64,000 bases of DNA, taken from the NCBI GenBank assembly GCA_016858145.1, contig JAEHOE010000067.1, positions 248,001 through 312,000 of the forward strand, read 5' to 3'. Under the pieces are notes generated by a model, which was not told the DNA's origin, searched no databases, and saw only the letters and a program-made list of their open reading frames with translations. This document shows, in pieces, positions 10,801 through 22,700 of this stretch; position 1 is the stretch's first letter, and each line of letters starts with the position of its first letter. This DNA comes from Edaphochlamys debaryana. Its lineage: Eukaryota > Chlorophyta > Chlorophyceae > Chlamydomonadales. Position numbers and translations under genes: made by a program.

Positions 10801-12669
10801 CAGCCACGCACCGTCCACGCAGTCTCCCGTGTCGTCGCTGCCCTTCCAAACGGTGGTCTTGCCGGCGCCGCAATCGATGCAGGAGGGCGCCCCAGCGGGG
10901 CTCCAGAACCTGATGGGGCACTCGACGCAGGTGTCGACGCTGCTTGCGCCGACAGCGGCGGAGAAGGTTCCGGCGGGGCAGGGGGTGCAGCTGGCCTCCG
11001 GGGTGGAGGAGGCGGGGTAGTAGCCCGTGGCGCTGTAGGTGCCTGCGGGGCACATCTTGGCCTCACAGCCGTCCGATGCATCGCCGTTGAAGTCGTAGAA
11101 ATCGGTGTTGCACCTGGGGAACGGGCCAGGGGGGGCGGTGGGGGGGGGGAGGCAGTTGGCGGTGCCCAAGGCAGCGTTGGCTTGGCGGGTTGCGGAGATG
11201 CGGTACCGGGTACTCAGACCCCTTACCTCTAGATTCCTCATCGACCCCCCTGCTCGCTCACTACCGCATCAACACCCTGCCCACTGTCTCTCCACCTCAT
11301 AAACCCCCAGTCAGTCTGTGTTAGTTGCCCTTCTCACGAGAACCCGCAGGCGGCCGGGGTGCCGGAGCAGGTGCGGTCAGCGTTGGCGCGGGTGGGGCAG
11401 ACGTTGCCGCAGCTGCAGCCATTGATGCGGAGTTGTTTGCGTGAAGACCAAGGGCGGGGGGCGAGAGGGGGTGGGAGGGGGGTGGGGAGAGGGGCGGGAG
11501 GGGCGCGGGGGCAGGGTTGCCATGCATCCTGTCCCGCGGCCATGCGAGGGCGAGGCCTCGCTGGGACTGGTTTCACAGCGGATCACGGGGAGATGCCGTG
11601 TGGAGACTTCAGGACAGGAACTATGCCTAGCTGGCCAAGGCTTAACTGGGGCTTGGCCCGCTGGGTGTAGCCCCAGCCGGTCGTGCTGGTCCGTCCCTGG
11701 AATTAGTGCATGCCCCTTGGCTCCCGCATGCCGCTCGGCAGGACCCACAGGGACCCACCTGCCGCAATTGTCAACGCCGGTGCCATCAGTCTGGGTTGGG
11801 TGGGAGGCCAGAAAGTAGGGACAAGGCGGGAAGGGCGGGAACGGGCGGGTGGGTCCATGTTGGTGAGTGGGCAGACACGGGCCTGGGCGGGCCTGGCTGG
11901 GGGCGGGCTAGAGGGAAGCCGTCGACGGGGCGCTAAGCCAGGCATCGTAACCAGCAAGGCCTTCAGCGATGGCAGATAAGACAGGTGGAAGAGCAGACTG
12001 ACCTCGCATCCGTTCGCGAATGCGCTGTCACAGTTCAGGGACGTGCCGGGGCATGTGATGCCTGCAGTCCGGGACGCGTGAACTTAGTGTATGTGGGTAC
12101 TGTCTGTAGAACAATGCCTTCTGTGCCACTAACAAACAGAAAATGCCACTTCAACTCCAAGCGCGGGCAGTCGGCCGAGCGAGAAGTGGCCCGCCGAACT
12201 GCGCATTGATTGCCGCAGCGCAGGAGCGACGACTCACCACAAGCGCCATTGCTCGGGTTCACAAGTAGACCACTGGGGCTGCTGAGGAAGCACTTGCGCT
12301 CCGAAGCAGACCAGCAACCTGCGGTTGGTGGCGGTGGATGGACCCGAGGTCTTGCCCGAGGTGACCTGGCGAGGTGCTGCGCACTGTGAGCATGGTTTCA
12401 GTCGCGGTGGCAAGCCCGATCAGCGGGCAGGTGAGGTAAGTATTCGTCTATGTTTGAGCTGCTAACGTTTGCCACCTACACACAGATTTGGGCCGGCCGC
12501 GCGTGCAAGATGTTTCCGTGTTACAGGCACACTCGTTTGCGCAGCTCCGCAGACCTCGTCCGCTCCCAGCAAGGGCCAGGGAGGCGGTTGTCAAGCAAAT
12601 CGCGACAAGAAGGCTGGCGCAGTCAGTTCCACGGCGACAATCCAGCTTCTGGGTGCGTCGGAATGCCAT
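7847..12669 (-). CDS. Secreted Cys-rich protein with ephrin-receptor-like repeat and two galactose-binding-like modules
   Basis: Fifteen exons join in frame (listed 5' to 3'): 12480-12669, 12238-12318, 12003-12061, 11759-11790, 11338-11412, 10812-11113, 10449-10618, 10224-10283, 9884-10004, 9605-9710, 9342-9397, 9158-9203, 8899-9021, 8296-8412, 7847-8054; about 581 aa. Residues 1-35 look like a signal peptide (hydrophobic LLVAICLTTASLALA before G). Residues 36-147 are Cys-rich with ANGCE, NCGSCGNVC and DGCE motifs. About 150-246 hold CPAGTYS and CPAGTFS repeats like ephrin-receptor/TNFR-type modules. Two homologous halves follow (about 247-399 and 430-581), with FDTAARFIWSS / FIWTDTW, then IFIDGVFLG / ELFVNGLFIG and a G-L/N-T strand, a galactose-binding-like (jelly-roll) pattern. 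Probably an extracellular-matrix or cell-surface glycan-binding protein; the ligand is unknown. ATG 12669 is preferred because a TATA-like box lies about 60 bp upstream. The 32-nt exon at 11759 and the small exons near 9.2-9.4 kb are the weakest joins. Confidence 0.75.
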
Positions 12670-12730
12670 CGCTGCTCGAGTGGGTGTACCTTGTGCGTAA
12701 TACACGCTACGCAGTGGCTCGAGGGTATGC

Positions 12731-12738
12731 TTTTATGC
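12731..12738 (-). promoter_or_regulatory. TATA-like box of the secreted-protein gene
   Basis: Minus strand reads GCATAAAA, 62-69 nt upstream of the ATG at 12669. Position and sequence suit a core promoter; not proven. Confidence 0.4.
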
Positions 12739-12739
12739 G

Positions 12740-14467
12740 GTTTGGGAGATTGCGCGACATGAGCCGCGGTTGGGTTACTTGCTGCTTCCGTCCGCGCAGC
12801 GACAGACGAGGCAGAACACCCGCATAAGCTGCAGGAGGTAGCTTATACAGTGCAACAAACCTTGCCTGCCAAGTATACGAAGGTTTGGGCTCCAAGTGGC
12901 CAACATGCATGTCCTCGTCATGTTCGCACTCGCGGGCCCCGCCCTAGATGTCAGTGGCGCGCCCGGACGACAGCGGTTTATAAGGAGGTAGACAGCTCCG
13001 TCGCGCACCAGCTCGGACGCAAAACGCCGGTCGACACGGACTCTTGCGCATGCACGCCGGAGGGTCTATGCGACTTCAGCCACACTTCAGCTTGGCCCCT
13101 TCAGGTCCATGTATGTGCTGGATCCCTTGTGTGCTTGAGACCATGACGTGCCGTAGGTGTTCGTCCTGGGGCCTGATGGTGCACAGCCCAGGGGACAGGG
13201 GAGAGGCCTCGGCGGGGAGAGTCTTACTTGCCCCCCGGCTGCCCGAGCCATGCGAAACGTCTTCTGTCCTCTGTCCGCCATGTGCAACTGGGAGCTAGCC
13301 TTGAAGCAGGTATCACACGTAAGATAGCAACTGCATCGGGCAGGGCACTTCCAAGGAAGGCCGGTATGTCGGGCCCTCCGACACCCCCCCTAACCCCGCC
13401 ACTCTTTTACCAGCAACCGCCAGACGGCCTGCACCGTCTACCCACCGACAGACACTCTATCTGGGCAACCACGCTTCGGATGTGCGTGCCCAGTCGTTTT
13501 GAAGGCCTTGCTTTGGCCGCATCCGTCTGGCGCTGTTTGGGCCCAAGCATGTCCCGAGTCCTCGCCCAACACGGGGCCCCCGTCACCCCTGGACAAACAC
13601 ATCGCAACACACCCGCAGCATACGTTCTGTCTGAATACAGCAGAAGTACACGACCGGACATTAGCACAGTAAAAGCATTCCGTTAATCCGTTAACCCGAG
13701 TGGGCCATTCATGATGAGGTCCGTCACGCACAGGGTTGGTCACACACAGGAATTGGCGAGGCCGCTTCTGTGTCCGGTTATGAACGACAAATACAGCGGC
13801 GTCCGCAAAGGAAAGTTAGGCACAATGAAGCCCGCCTACCCTTGCCTTGAGAAGTGAAGCCAGTTCCAAGCAAGGCTCACATGTGATGCCAAGCCAGCAG
13901 GTCAGGGCCGCACCGCAGAAGTGCCGTGCAACATAGGAGAAGGAAGGAGAGTCACCCGTTGCGCGGGGGCTGGAGGATAGAAGTGCTATCGACGACGAGG
14001 TTCGCATCCTAGTGCTTTCCTTTCAAGCTCAAGCCCAGTAACCCAAGCGTCAAGTACCTGTGACATCCTCCTACCTTACCACCCCACTGGACAGCACTGC
14101 ACACTGCACACGAGTCTGCTCGTCCCACAAACCAGCCACCCACCTGCGGCGCCTCCGGCCTCACTGTGCCCGGTCATGGCAACTCACCCCTCAACGCTTC
14201 GCACCACGCCTCTGCCGGGCCCTCGCCCATGCGCTCTACTGAACCTCCCACCTATCCAGCAGCCATCTTGTGCCGCCCAGGAGCTTTAGAAGCAAAGGCC
14301 GCCTGCCCCCCTTCACCCCTACCTCGTCCCTTGCTGCACGCCGCCAGCTGAAGCCCGGCGGCTGGCTCGCCACAGGGCGGGAGCCGGTCGCCGGGGCAAA
14401 AGGGAAGGCGCGTCGATGCTACGCTGCGCCTACGTGTGGCCAGGTCGGACCGGGTCACCTTCCCTGG
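12740..14467. other. Intergenic stretch, no gene recognised
   Basis: Lower-GC unique sequence. Neither strand gives a convincing exon series. It lies between the 5' end of the secreted-protein gene and the 3' end of gene A, so it should hold a promoter and a 3' UTR. No TGTAA-type polyadenylation word was recognised near gene A's stop. Confidence 0.45.
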
Positions 14468-17400
14468 TCAGACGAGGAAGCCGTCCCTCCCGTGCGCCTC
14501 GGCGTGCGCCTCCTGTACTGCGAGGCGCGCCCGCAGCTGCAGGCGGGTGTGTGTGTGTGTGTGGGGGGGGGGGGTCCAAGACAAGAGGTTAGACAAAGTC
14601 TGCATAGGCGCGGGTTGGGGACGGCTCGGCACCACACGACTACAGCCCTCAGCCGACGTGAGCTCTGGGGGTCGTCACGGCCACATCGCTCAGTGCCGTC
14701 AGCTCACGGTGCATATGACATACTTGGAGAGCTGTTACTGTTATTCTCGGCGAAAAATCGTTTGTCTCAGCATCACCAAGCTTCGGAGTTGAAGCCCGTC
14801 GTGGCCACCGCCCTCCCCCCCCCCCCCCCACCTGGGTGGCGCCCTCAAGCCGGCGGTCTTTGAGCAGGCACCGCCCCGGCCGATCCGCCCACGTGTCGAC
14901 CAGCTCCGGATCGGTGAGATCCGCGAATCCGCTGATCCACTGCCGTACGAGCCGTAGCGCCTCCTCGGCCGCGGCTTGGGTGGGGTCTCCCACAGCGCCC
15001 AGGAACAGCCCGGCCGCGGCGCGGACCGAGCTGCGTGTGTCCAGAGCGACTCCAACTCCCGAAAGCCCGCTAGCGCGAAGGCCCATCCAGCGCTGCGCAT
15101 CGCTCGCGATTCGCGCGACCGAGGGCTGTCGCGCGAGGCCGTTCCAGGCAGCTGGCGGCTGTTGCAGCAGCTGTTGCGCTTGGCCGCTGGCGGTGGCGGT
15201 GGCGGTCTGTAGCACGGGCTGTAGCGCGAGGATCGCGTGGGAGGCCGGCGACACGAGCTGCGGCACCGTGCCGCTCACGGTAGAGGGCTGTCGCGCGGGC
15301 TGTAGCGCAAATCCTCCCGAAGAGGGCGGCGGCGGCACGGGCTGCTGCTCCCCGAGGCCCCAGAGGGATGGGCGCTGCTCGGTGCCGATGCCGCCAGAGG
15401 AAGGGGCCGGCTGCTGAAGCTGCTCGCTTGCGTACGGCCTGAGCAGTTGGGCCGTGGCCGAAACCGGCCTGGCAGATTGCTGCTTCGGTTGGCTCGTGAC
15501 GGACGGCTGGAGCACGTGGCCCGTGGCCGAAACCGGTCGTACTGGGTGCTGCTGCGGTTGGATTGCGGTTGGCGGCTGCACCAGCAGTCGACCCGTGGCG
15601 GAAACCGGACGTACCGGGTGCGGCTGTGGCTGGCCGGTGATGGGCGGCGGTTGGACCAGGCCCACGGGGGAGATGGATCGCTCCAGCTGTTGCGAGCGAT
15701 GGCCGCTCCTGGACGGATGCAGCGCGAATCCGGGTGCGGTGGACAGGTGGCCCGTGCTGGTCCCTTTGCCGCAGCTGTGTGCGGCGCTCTGCACCAAACC
15801 GCGGCTGGTGGCTGCGTCTCCCAGGATTGAAAGCCGGGGGCCGGGCAGCTCGTTCAGGAGGACTTGGTACACCTGAGTGTGGCGGACACAGGATGTGTGA
15901 GAACAAGAACGACCTACGGTAGCTAGCTCCGATGTAAATGACGGCGGTGTGGCAGTGAGGAGTGAGGGCAGAGAGGTGACCGCATGTGGGACCGCAGCAG
16001 CCGTCTAGCACCGCCCAACGCTTCCGCTTCAAAGCTCCCAGCCCCGTCCCCTTGGCCCCGCATGCACCAGCACCGGCACCTGCCACCGCACCTGCAGGTT
16101 CTCTCCCCCCAGCCACCGCTGCTTCCTGGCCGCTGCCGCCTGGCTGCCGCCCGCCGTCCCCGAGGCAGGCGCTTCCTGCGCGAACCCTCCCGACTCCTGC
16201 TCCTGTGCCAGCGCCGCCGCATTGGTCCCCGACGGCGCAGACGCAGCCGCGGCCTTGGCCTTGGGCTTGGGCGCGCCCTGCCCCGGCCCCGGCCCCACCC
16301 CACGACCGTGCAGCCGCAGAGGCACCAAGCGCAAGCCCAGGTGCACGATCTCCCTCAGGACCGGCGCCTGAGAGGCCTCCGGCAGCGTCGGCAGCTTGTC
16401 GCCCGGCCCGGCGGCGCCGCGGAGCAACCCTCGCGCAATGCCGCCGCTGGGCGGACCTGCATGCAGCGCGGCGGCGGCGGAGCCGCTGCCGGCGGAGGCT
16501 GCGGCGGCCGCCGCGGGACCGGGTGCGCCGACGGTGGCGAACGGGGACGTCATGGTGCCCGAGTGCGCTCGGGAGGTGGCGCCGGACCCGGCCCGGTCCG
16601 AACCCAGCGTCGCCGCCAGCGGCCCCGCCGCCGACGCCGCCGACGCCAGCCCCGCCGCCGCGACGCTGGCGCTGACGCTGGCGCCAGCTTCCGCCAGCTG
16701 CGCCGCCGTCACCATGACGGCGGCGTTGTCGGTCGTGGACGACGGCCCGTGGCCGCTGCCGCCGCCGCCGCCGCCGAAGGACGCCATGGGGCCCGCCGCC
16801 GACACGTCGACGACGGCGGCGTTGGCGGCGGCGGCGCCGCCGCCGGCAGCCTCCGCCGCCAGGGTGCGTGCGGAGCGGACACGGCGGCGGGAGGAGCTGA
16901 AGGAGCGCTTCATGCGCCCGATGAGGTTGCTAAGCGGCGAGGCGGCGCCCACGTGGGCCCCGTCGGGCCCAAGGTGGGCCCCATCGGGCCCGGGCCCGGC
17001 CATGGAGAAGGAGGAGGCGGTTGGGGAGGGCGGGCCCACGGGCGTCCCCAGGGAGCCCGTGCGCAGGAGCGCTAGGGCGGCGGCGGTTGGTGATGGCGTG
17101 TCGCCGCCGCTGCTGACGCCCAAGCTGCTGTTCCCGGCGGCGGCGGCGGCGGCAGCAGCGAAGGCACTGCCGCTGCCGCGGCGTTGGAGGGAGGCGCACA
17201 GGTCGATGACGCTTGGCGGCGGAAGCTGAAGCGGCAGCAACGCACCCGCCGCCAGGGTGTACGGCATCTGCGGTTGGGGCTGCGGATGGGGCGGCTGGAT
17301 CTCGCTCGTGTCGCGGTCCGGGCTCTGATCCGCGGACGTGATCTCTGCCGCGGACGCTGGCGGGACTACGCTTGACGACGCCGCGGCGAGGGAGCCGGCG

Positions 17401-19722
17401 GCGGCGGCCGCGCGGAGGAGCGACGGGGGGGGGCGTGGGCCGCCGCCGGCCCGGCGAATCGGCGGCGAGAAAGCTTTCTTGCGTCCTCTGTCCATGCCCG
17501 GAGGTCCCTCCCGCGAGTTCGACAGGCTCGCGTACGAGTCCTCCGACACGAGGAGGCCGGGGCTGTCAGGGCCGCCGTCGGCTGGCGGCGCCGCCGGCGG
17601 CGCTTCCGGCAGTAGCGGCGGCGGCGTAGCCGCGGTGGCTGCCCAGGCCGCCACCAGCTGCCGGGGGACAGACGATGCGCGCAGCTGCGACAGAGCCGCC
17701 GGCGGCGGCCCGGGGCGAACCAGCGGGGTCGCGGCGGCGTCGCCGCCGCCGCCAGTGCTGCCGCCGCCGCCGCCGCCGCGGCCGCCGCCGCCGCTGTTGC
17801 TGCCCTCCGGGTCGCCGGCGAAGGATGAGATCGCGAGCGGCGAGCGACGGTGCGATGAGAAGGTGAAGGACCGAGTGCGCCGCCAGTCGTTGCTCAGCGC
17901 CAGCACACCAGCCAAACCAGCCGCCATGCCGCCGCCGCCGCCGCCGCCGCTGCCCTCGGCGTTCGGGTCCCTGCTTCCCCGCCTGGCGCTGCGCGGCGGC
18001 GGGCTTACAAGGGCGGCGGGCACGTTCCTGGCGGCGGCGGCGGCAGCAGGAACGGTGGCGGCGGCTGGCAGATTGCTATCAGCCGGCGTGCCGGAGAGGT
18101 CTGCCCGCGGCGGCGGCGGCGGCGGCCAGGCCGGCGGCGGCGTTAGATCCGCCCCCGACGGCTGTGGCGGCGGCGGGATGCCAAACGTCAGCATACTGTG
18201 CAGCCGTGGATGCTCGCCGGTGCTACCATACGTGAAGGACTGAGCGTTACGCGAAGATATTCTGCTGCCGGCGCCGCCACCACTTCCGCTGCCACCGCCG
18301 CCGCCACCGCCGCTGCCGTACACCTCGTCATCCATTGTCGGCGGCGGCGGCGACCGCTCGACGACACTCTGGTGCGTCTTGAGGCGCCGCTGTGGCGGCG
18401 GTGCCGCCAGCGCGTCTCCCGCCGCCGTCGGCTCGAAGCCCAGCTCATCGGAGGGCCCCCGCCGCGGCGACGCAGGCAGCATCGGACCCGGTATGGCAGC
18501 GGCCGGCGGCAGCGTCGGCAGCAACACGGGTGACAGGAGCTCTGGCGTCGGCAGCAGCGGCGGCCGTTGATCCAGTACGGCAGCGTCCGGGCCGCCGACG
18601 CTGCCGAATCCGATTCCGGGCTCGATGGATTCAAACTCAGCGGCGCCGCTGGTAGCCGGAGCTGCTGACGTCAGCATGGGTGCCGTACGACTCGTGATCA
18701 CGGGTGCCAGCGGCGGCAGCCCGGGGTTTTCGCTCGCCATGGAACCTAGGATGCGGTTGGGCGCACCCCTGGCGGAGCCAGGCAAGCCGCCGCCGCCGCC
18801 GCCGCCGTTGACATTGAGCATGGTCACACTTGTGTGACCGCTCCAGCCCATCGTTTGGATCCCTCCTGGATCCATGCCTGCGCTGCTCCGCTCGGCATCA
18901 TGGATCTGACTCGCGATGAATCCAGAACTGGATCTCATGGCGTGCCCGCCGGCGTACATCAGCTGAGAGGATTCGGCGTCGCATGCCAGACCCCCGGCGC
19001 TGTACAGCAGCGATGACCCTCCGGCGTGCTGCGGCTGCAGAGATCCGTCGTACGGGTACGACTTCTGAGCAGAGCCGCACAGATCGGTGGAAGCGCCTGT
19101 GATCAGGAGAGGGGAGGGGTCTGCCCGGCTACACATGTCTTGGCTAACAGCGTCATTGGCCGCTATTAAGATGCAAGACGCTGCAAACCTGATCGTCGTA
19201 CCTGCCTTACCAGATCCAAGATCCGTTGCCCGTTCATGTGCTGGGCTTCCACGGCCACCGGGATCGTCCGCAAGCGGTTCGGCGGCCAACGACTTTCGGT
19301 TGAATGCCGCCGCCACGGCCGCGTGCTCAACCGCCGCCGCCAGCCCGCCCGACGGCCTGGCCGTGGCCCCCATGGGTTCGCTTGGGGCCCGCAACGACCT
19401 CGCCCGGGGCTCGGGCGGCGCGGTCGGCGGCACTAGGCCAGATGTCGGCAGGGGCCCTTGCGCCAACAGCCGCTGGCCCCGCTGCAGCGACTGCGCCGCG
19501 ACCCGAGCTCCCCGCGCACCCATCCCAGGCGCCGCGCCGCCGCCCCCTGCCGCCTCCGCCCCCGTCCCAAGCACCGTCGCTGCCCCTTCGCCTCCAGAAG
19601 CCGACACGGCGGCGTCACGTGCAAAGGGCCTGCTGTGGGCCTGGCTGCTGCCGTCGCTCGGACGCACGAACCCAGGTGTGGCCGCGCTCCGGGGCCGCAG
19701 CCCGCGCCTGCCGTCACTTGCG

Positions 19723-19753
<31 letters not shown>

Positions 19754-22700
19754 TCGTGGGCCCTGGGTCGGCGGCGGCGCCGGCGTACAGGGCCAGTACT
19801 CGTGTCGCCGGCCCGCTTCCCGCCCGGAGCGATACCGGGGCGCTGCTGCCGCTGCCCAGCGGCCCGGCGGCGGCCGCCGCCATCGCCGCCGCCGCCGCCG
19901 CCGCCGTCGACCCCGAGACGGCGGCGATGAAGCCGGAGGACGTGACGCCGGCGGAGGCGGCGGGGCCTGCCGCCGCCGCCGTCACGGCAGCGACGGCGGA
20001 GGCTGCGGGGCTGGCGTAGCCGCGGGCGGGGGCATGGCGGCGGATCGAGGCCGCGGCCTCTTGCGTGCACACCACGGTGTTGGAGGCAACGGAGTTGACC
20101 AGGCGCTGCGCCACGTCCACAGCCGGCCCTGCGATTCGCGGCACATTGTTTAGGGCCAGGGAGGGAGGTCACTGTGCGGTGCGGGTGCGGACACTGCGGA
20201 GCAACGAAAACCAGGTGTTGCTGAAGACAAATGACCTGTGCCCGGCTCTTGGGGGAGCAGGAGCAGTCACATAGTGCATACCGCCAAGGCCCAGAAGGGC
20301 TCAGGCCCACGCAGGCCCACACCGGCCGACGCAGGCCCACGCAGGCCCCGCTTCATTCGAGCCCTCGCCCTACCTTCGTAGAGTAGCTGGCCCGACAGGG
20401 GGTGCACCATGCAGTTGGCTGGGCCCCAGTGTACGGCGCCGCGCATGCGTGGGCCCCGCGCAACCACCACTCGGCCGCCCTGCGAGGGAGCGTACGGCAG
20501 TGCACGGCGTTGTACGGCAATGTACGGCGCTGTCCAGGGCTACTCAGCGGTGACACACTTCTTGGCCGCAAGCGCGGCGGCCCGCCGTGCTCCAAGCCTT
20601 CAACCAACCAACCAACCAACCAACCAACTAACCAACCAACCAACCGACTAACCAACCAACCAACCAACTAACCAAACAACTAACCAACCAACCGCTCACT
20701 CGGCCGTCGATGCACTGCAGCGGCTCGCAGTCCTCCCAGCCCAGCAGCTCCTCGCTCCAGGGATAGGCCGCCAGACTGGCGCGCAGCTGCGCCGCCCACA
20801 CGGCGGCCGGGTAGGCGCTGGGGAATCCAGCCACGGCCCGGCGCACTCCCAGCGTCGCGAGGTAGCCGCCGTGCCTTCGTGCCAGCTGGTACGCAAGGGC
20901 CTGGGGCGTGGAGCGCGATAATAGAAGTAGTACCACCCTAGCCAGAACCCATCCAGGCAGTCACCACGGCTGTCTAGGCCTATCCAGCCCAACGTCGCCA
21001 GCAGTCAAACACTTCCTAGCCACTACTGTCTTGACACTGACCAGCAAGGATCAGCCCAGGGGCCTCGGGCTCACCTGGAAGACGGAGCTCGCCTCGACGC
21101 TGACGCTCGGTGGTGCGGCCTCGAGCAGGCCCGTGGACGCGAGCTGCACGATGCCGCACGCGACGGTGCGGATGGGGGCGTCGAGCAGCCCTGCGGGGGG
21201 AGGCGGCAGGTGCCACGCGGGTTGTGAGTCAGGCCGCGGCGTTGGGACCGACAGGCTGCAGCCTTCCTAGATGCAGGTGGGTGGTGGGCGTGGTGACGCA
21301 GCCATGGGCCTCAGATTGATGAGTTTTAACCAGATCAAGGCATCCGATAAGCCGGCCTCCCGTCCGTTAAACGTCTGCTGCGACCCCCGAGTACCGACAC
21401 TGCGGGGCAGCCACACGTGGCCCACGTGTGTGTGCCAAAACGCACACGCAAACGTGCTGCCGCTTCCCCGCTTGTTACCCAAGCCCTCCTTAAAGGGGTT
21501 TTAGGGTTTAGGGTTTAGGGTTCACATGTGACATGTGACCTACCGACGCTCAGCGGCAGCTCCACGCGGGTGATGGGGCGCTGCAGGACCGACCGCAGCA
21601 CCAGCGAAGACGACGACAGCTGGTAGAGCGTTGCGGGCAGCCTGGGGTGGCGGACACAGTGGTGAGATTAAGAACCGCACGGAGCCATCACACGGCGTAG
21701 CACACACAGCACGGCGCCCACGATTCTCAGGCTCATGCGAGCAGCCCTTCACACAGCACGGCACGGACCCCCGCGCCTCTCCGGCGTGCGTGCCCCTCCC
21801 ACGCCTGCATCACTGGTGCTGAGCGTCCCGACCGCAAAGCGTTGAACCCCGGCGTCAGAAATGGCGGGCATGGCTCCTTACACGCCTGCATCACGCGCCA
21901 CCGGCCCCGGGTTCCGCATGGGTTGCTGCCGTACGCTTGGCCCAACACCCTAACCCCCGCCTCCGCCTCTTCTCTACCTCTCTGACCGCCGGCGGTTGCA
22001 CCTCTTAGGCCTGCTCCACTCCTTGGCGCTTCGCCTGATTCCTCGGCTATTGGCACCCGTCTTGCTTGACCCAATCCCCAGTCCCGGAATCCCCTCGCGG
22101 TGGCGCCGCCTTCGTCCTGCTATTCCAGGTGAGAAACGGGATTATTCCGTTCGGGTGGGCTTCGGTCTCGCGGGCTGCTCGGTCTCCGCATGTCTGCTTT
22201 GCTTCGCTGTGCCCTTCTGCGCCGCCGGCGGGCCGCACCAGCTCTAGTCTACCTCACTATTACCAGCTACAAACTACTACCCCCGCCCCCGACGCGGCTC
22301 CAGCGGCGATTCCAACGTAACGGATGGGCGGGATGGGTCGGGCTTCGGTTTCCTTGTGCTTTCGGTTCCGCATGTGAGGCTGGCCGGCTAATCACCGCGC
22401 CGGAGACTCCCAGGTTCATGCGAGCAGCCCTTCACACCTGCAATACCGTTGTACCCCAGTACCCCCGGTACCGGTAGCACCAGTAATACGAACCCAACTG
22501 CCAGGCAAATGCAGAGCCCGAGCCCAATCCGACCGCCCACCTGGGGGAGCCGAGCACGTAGTCGCCCATCCGCCACATCACCACGTGCTGTGCGAGGAAG
22601 GCCGCGCTGCTCTGCCCCACCACCTGAGGCGGACAGGCGGGTAGGGAGGCAGCGAGGCACGAGGGGGAACGGATTCGCAAGGGTAAAGTCGGTAACACTT

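Noticed and set aside
14649..14831. Read-through of gene A's penultimate exon to a stop at 14649
   Set aside because: The frame is open but runs through a poly-G tract. A CAG|GTGGGG donor in phase 0 and an in-phase last exon (14468-14536) fit better, though read-through is not excluded.
16396..20019. Long plus-strand open frames opposite gene A's giant exon
   Set aside because: Shadow of GGC/GCC-rich coding on the minus strand. The minus frame joins in phase to cyclase exons on both sides, and the plus frames do not.
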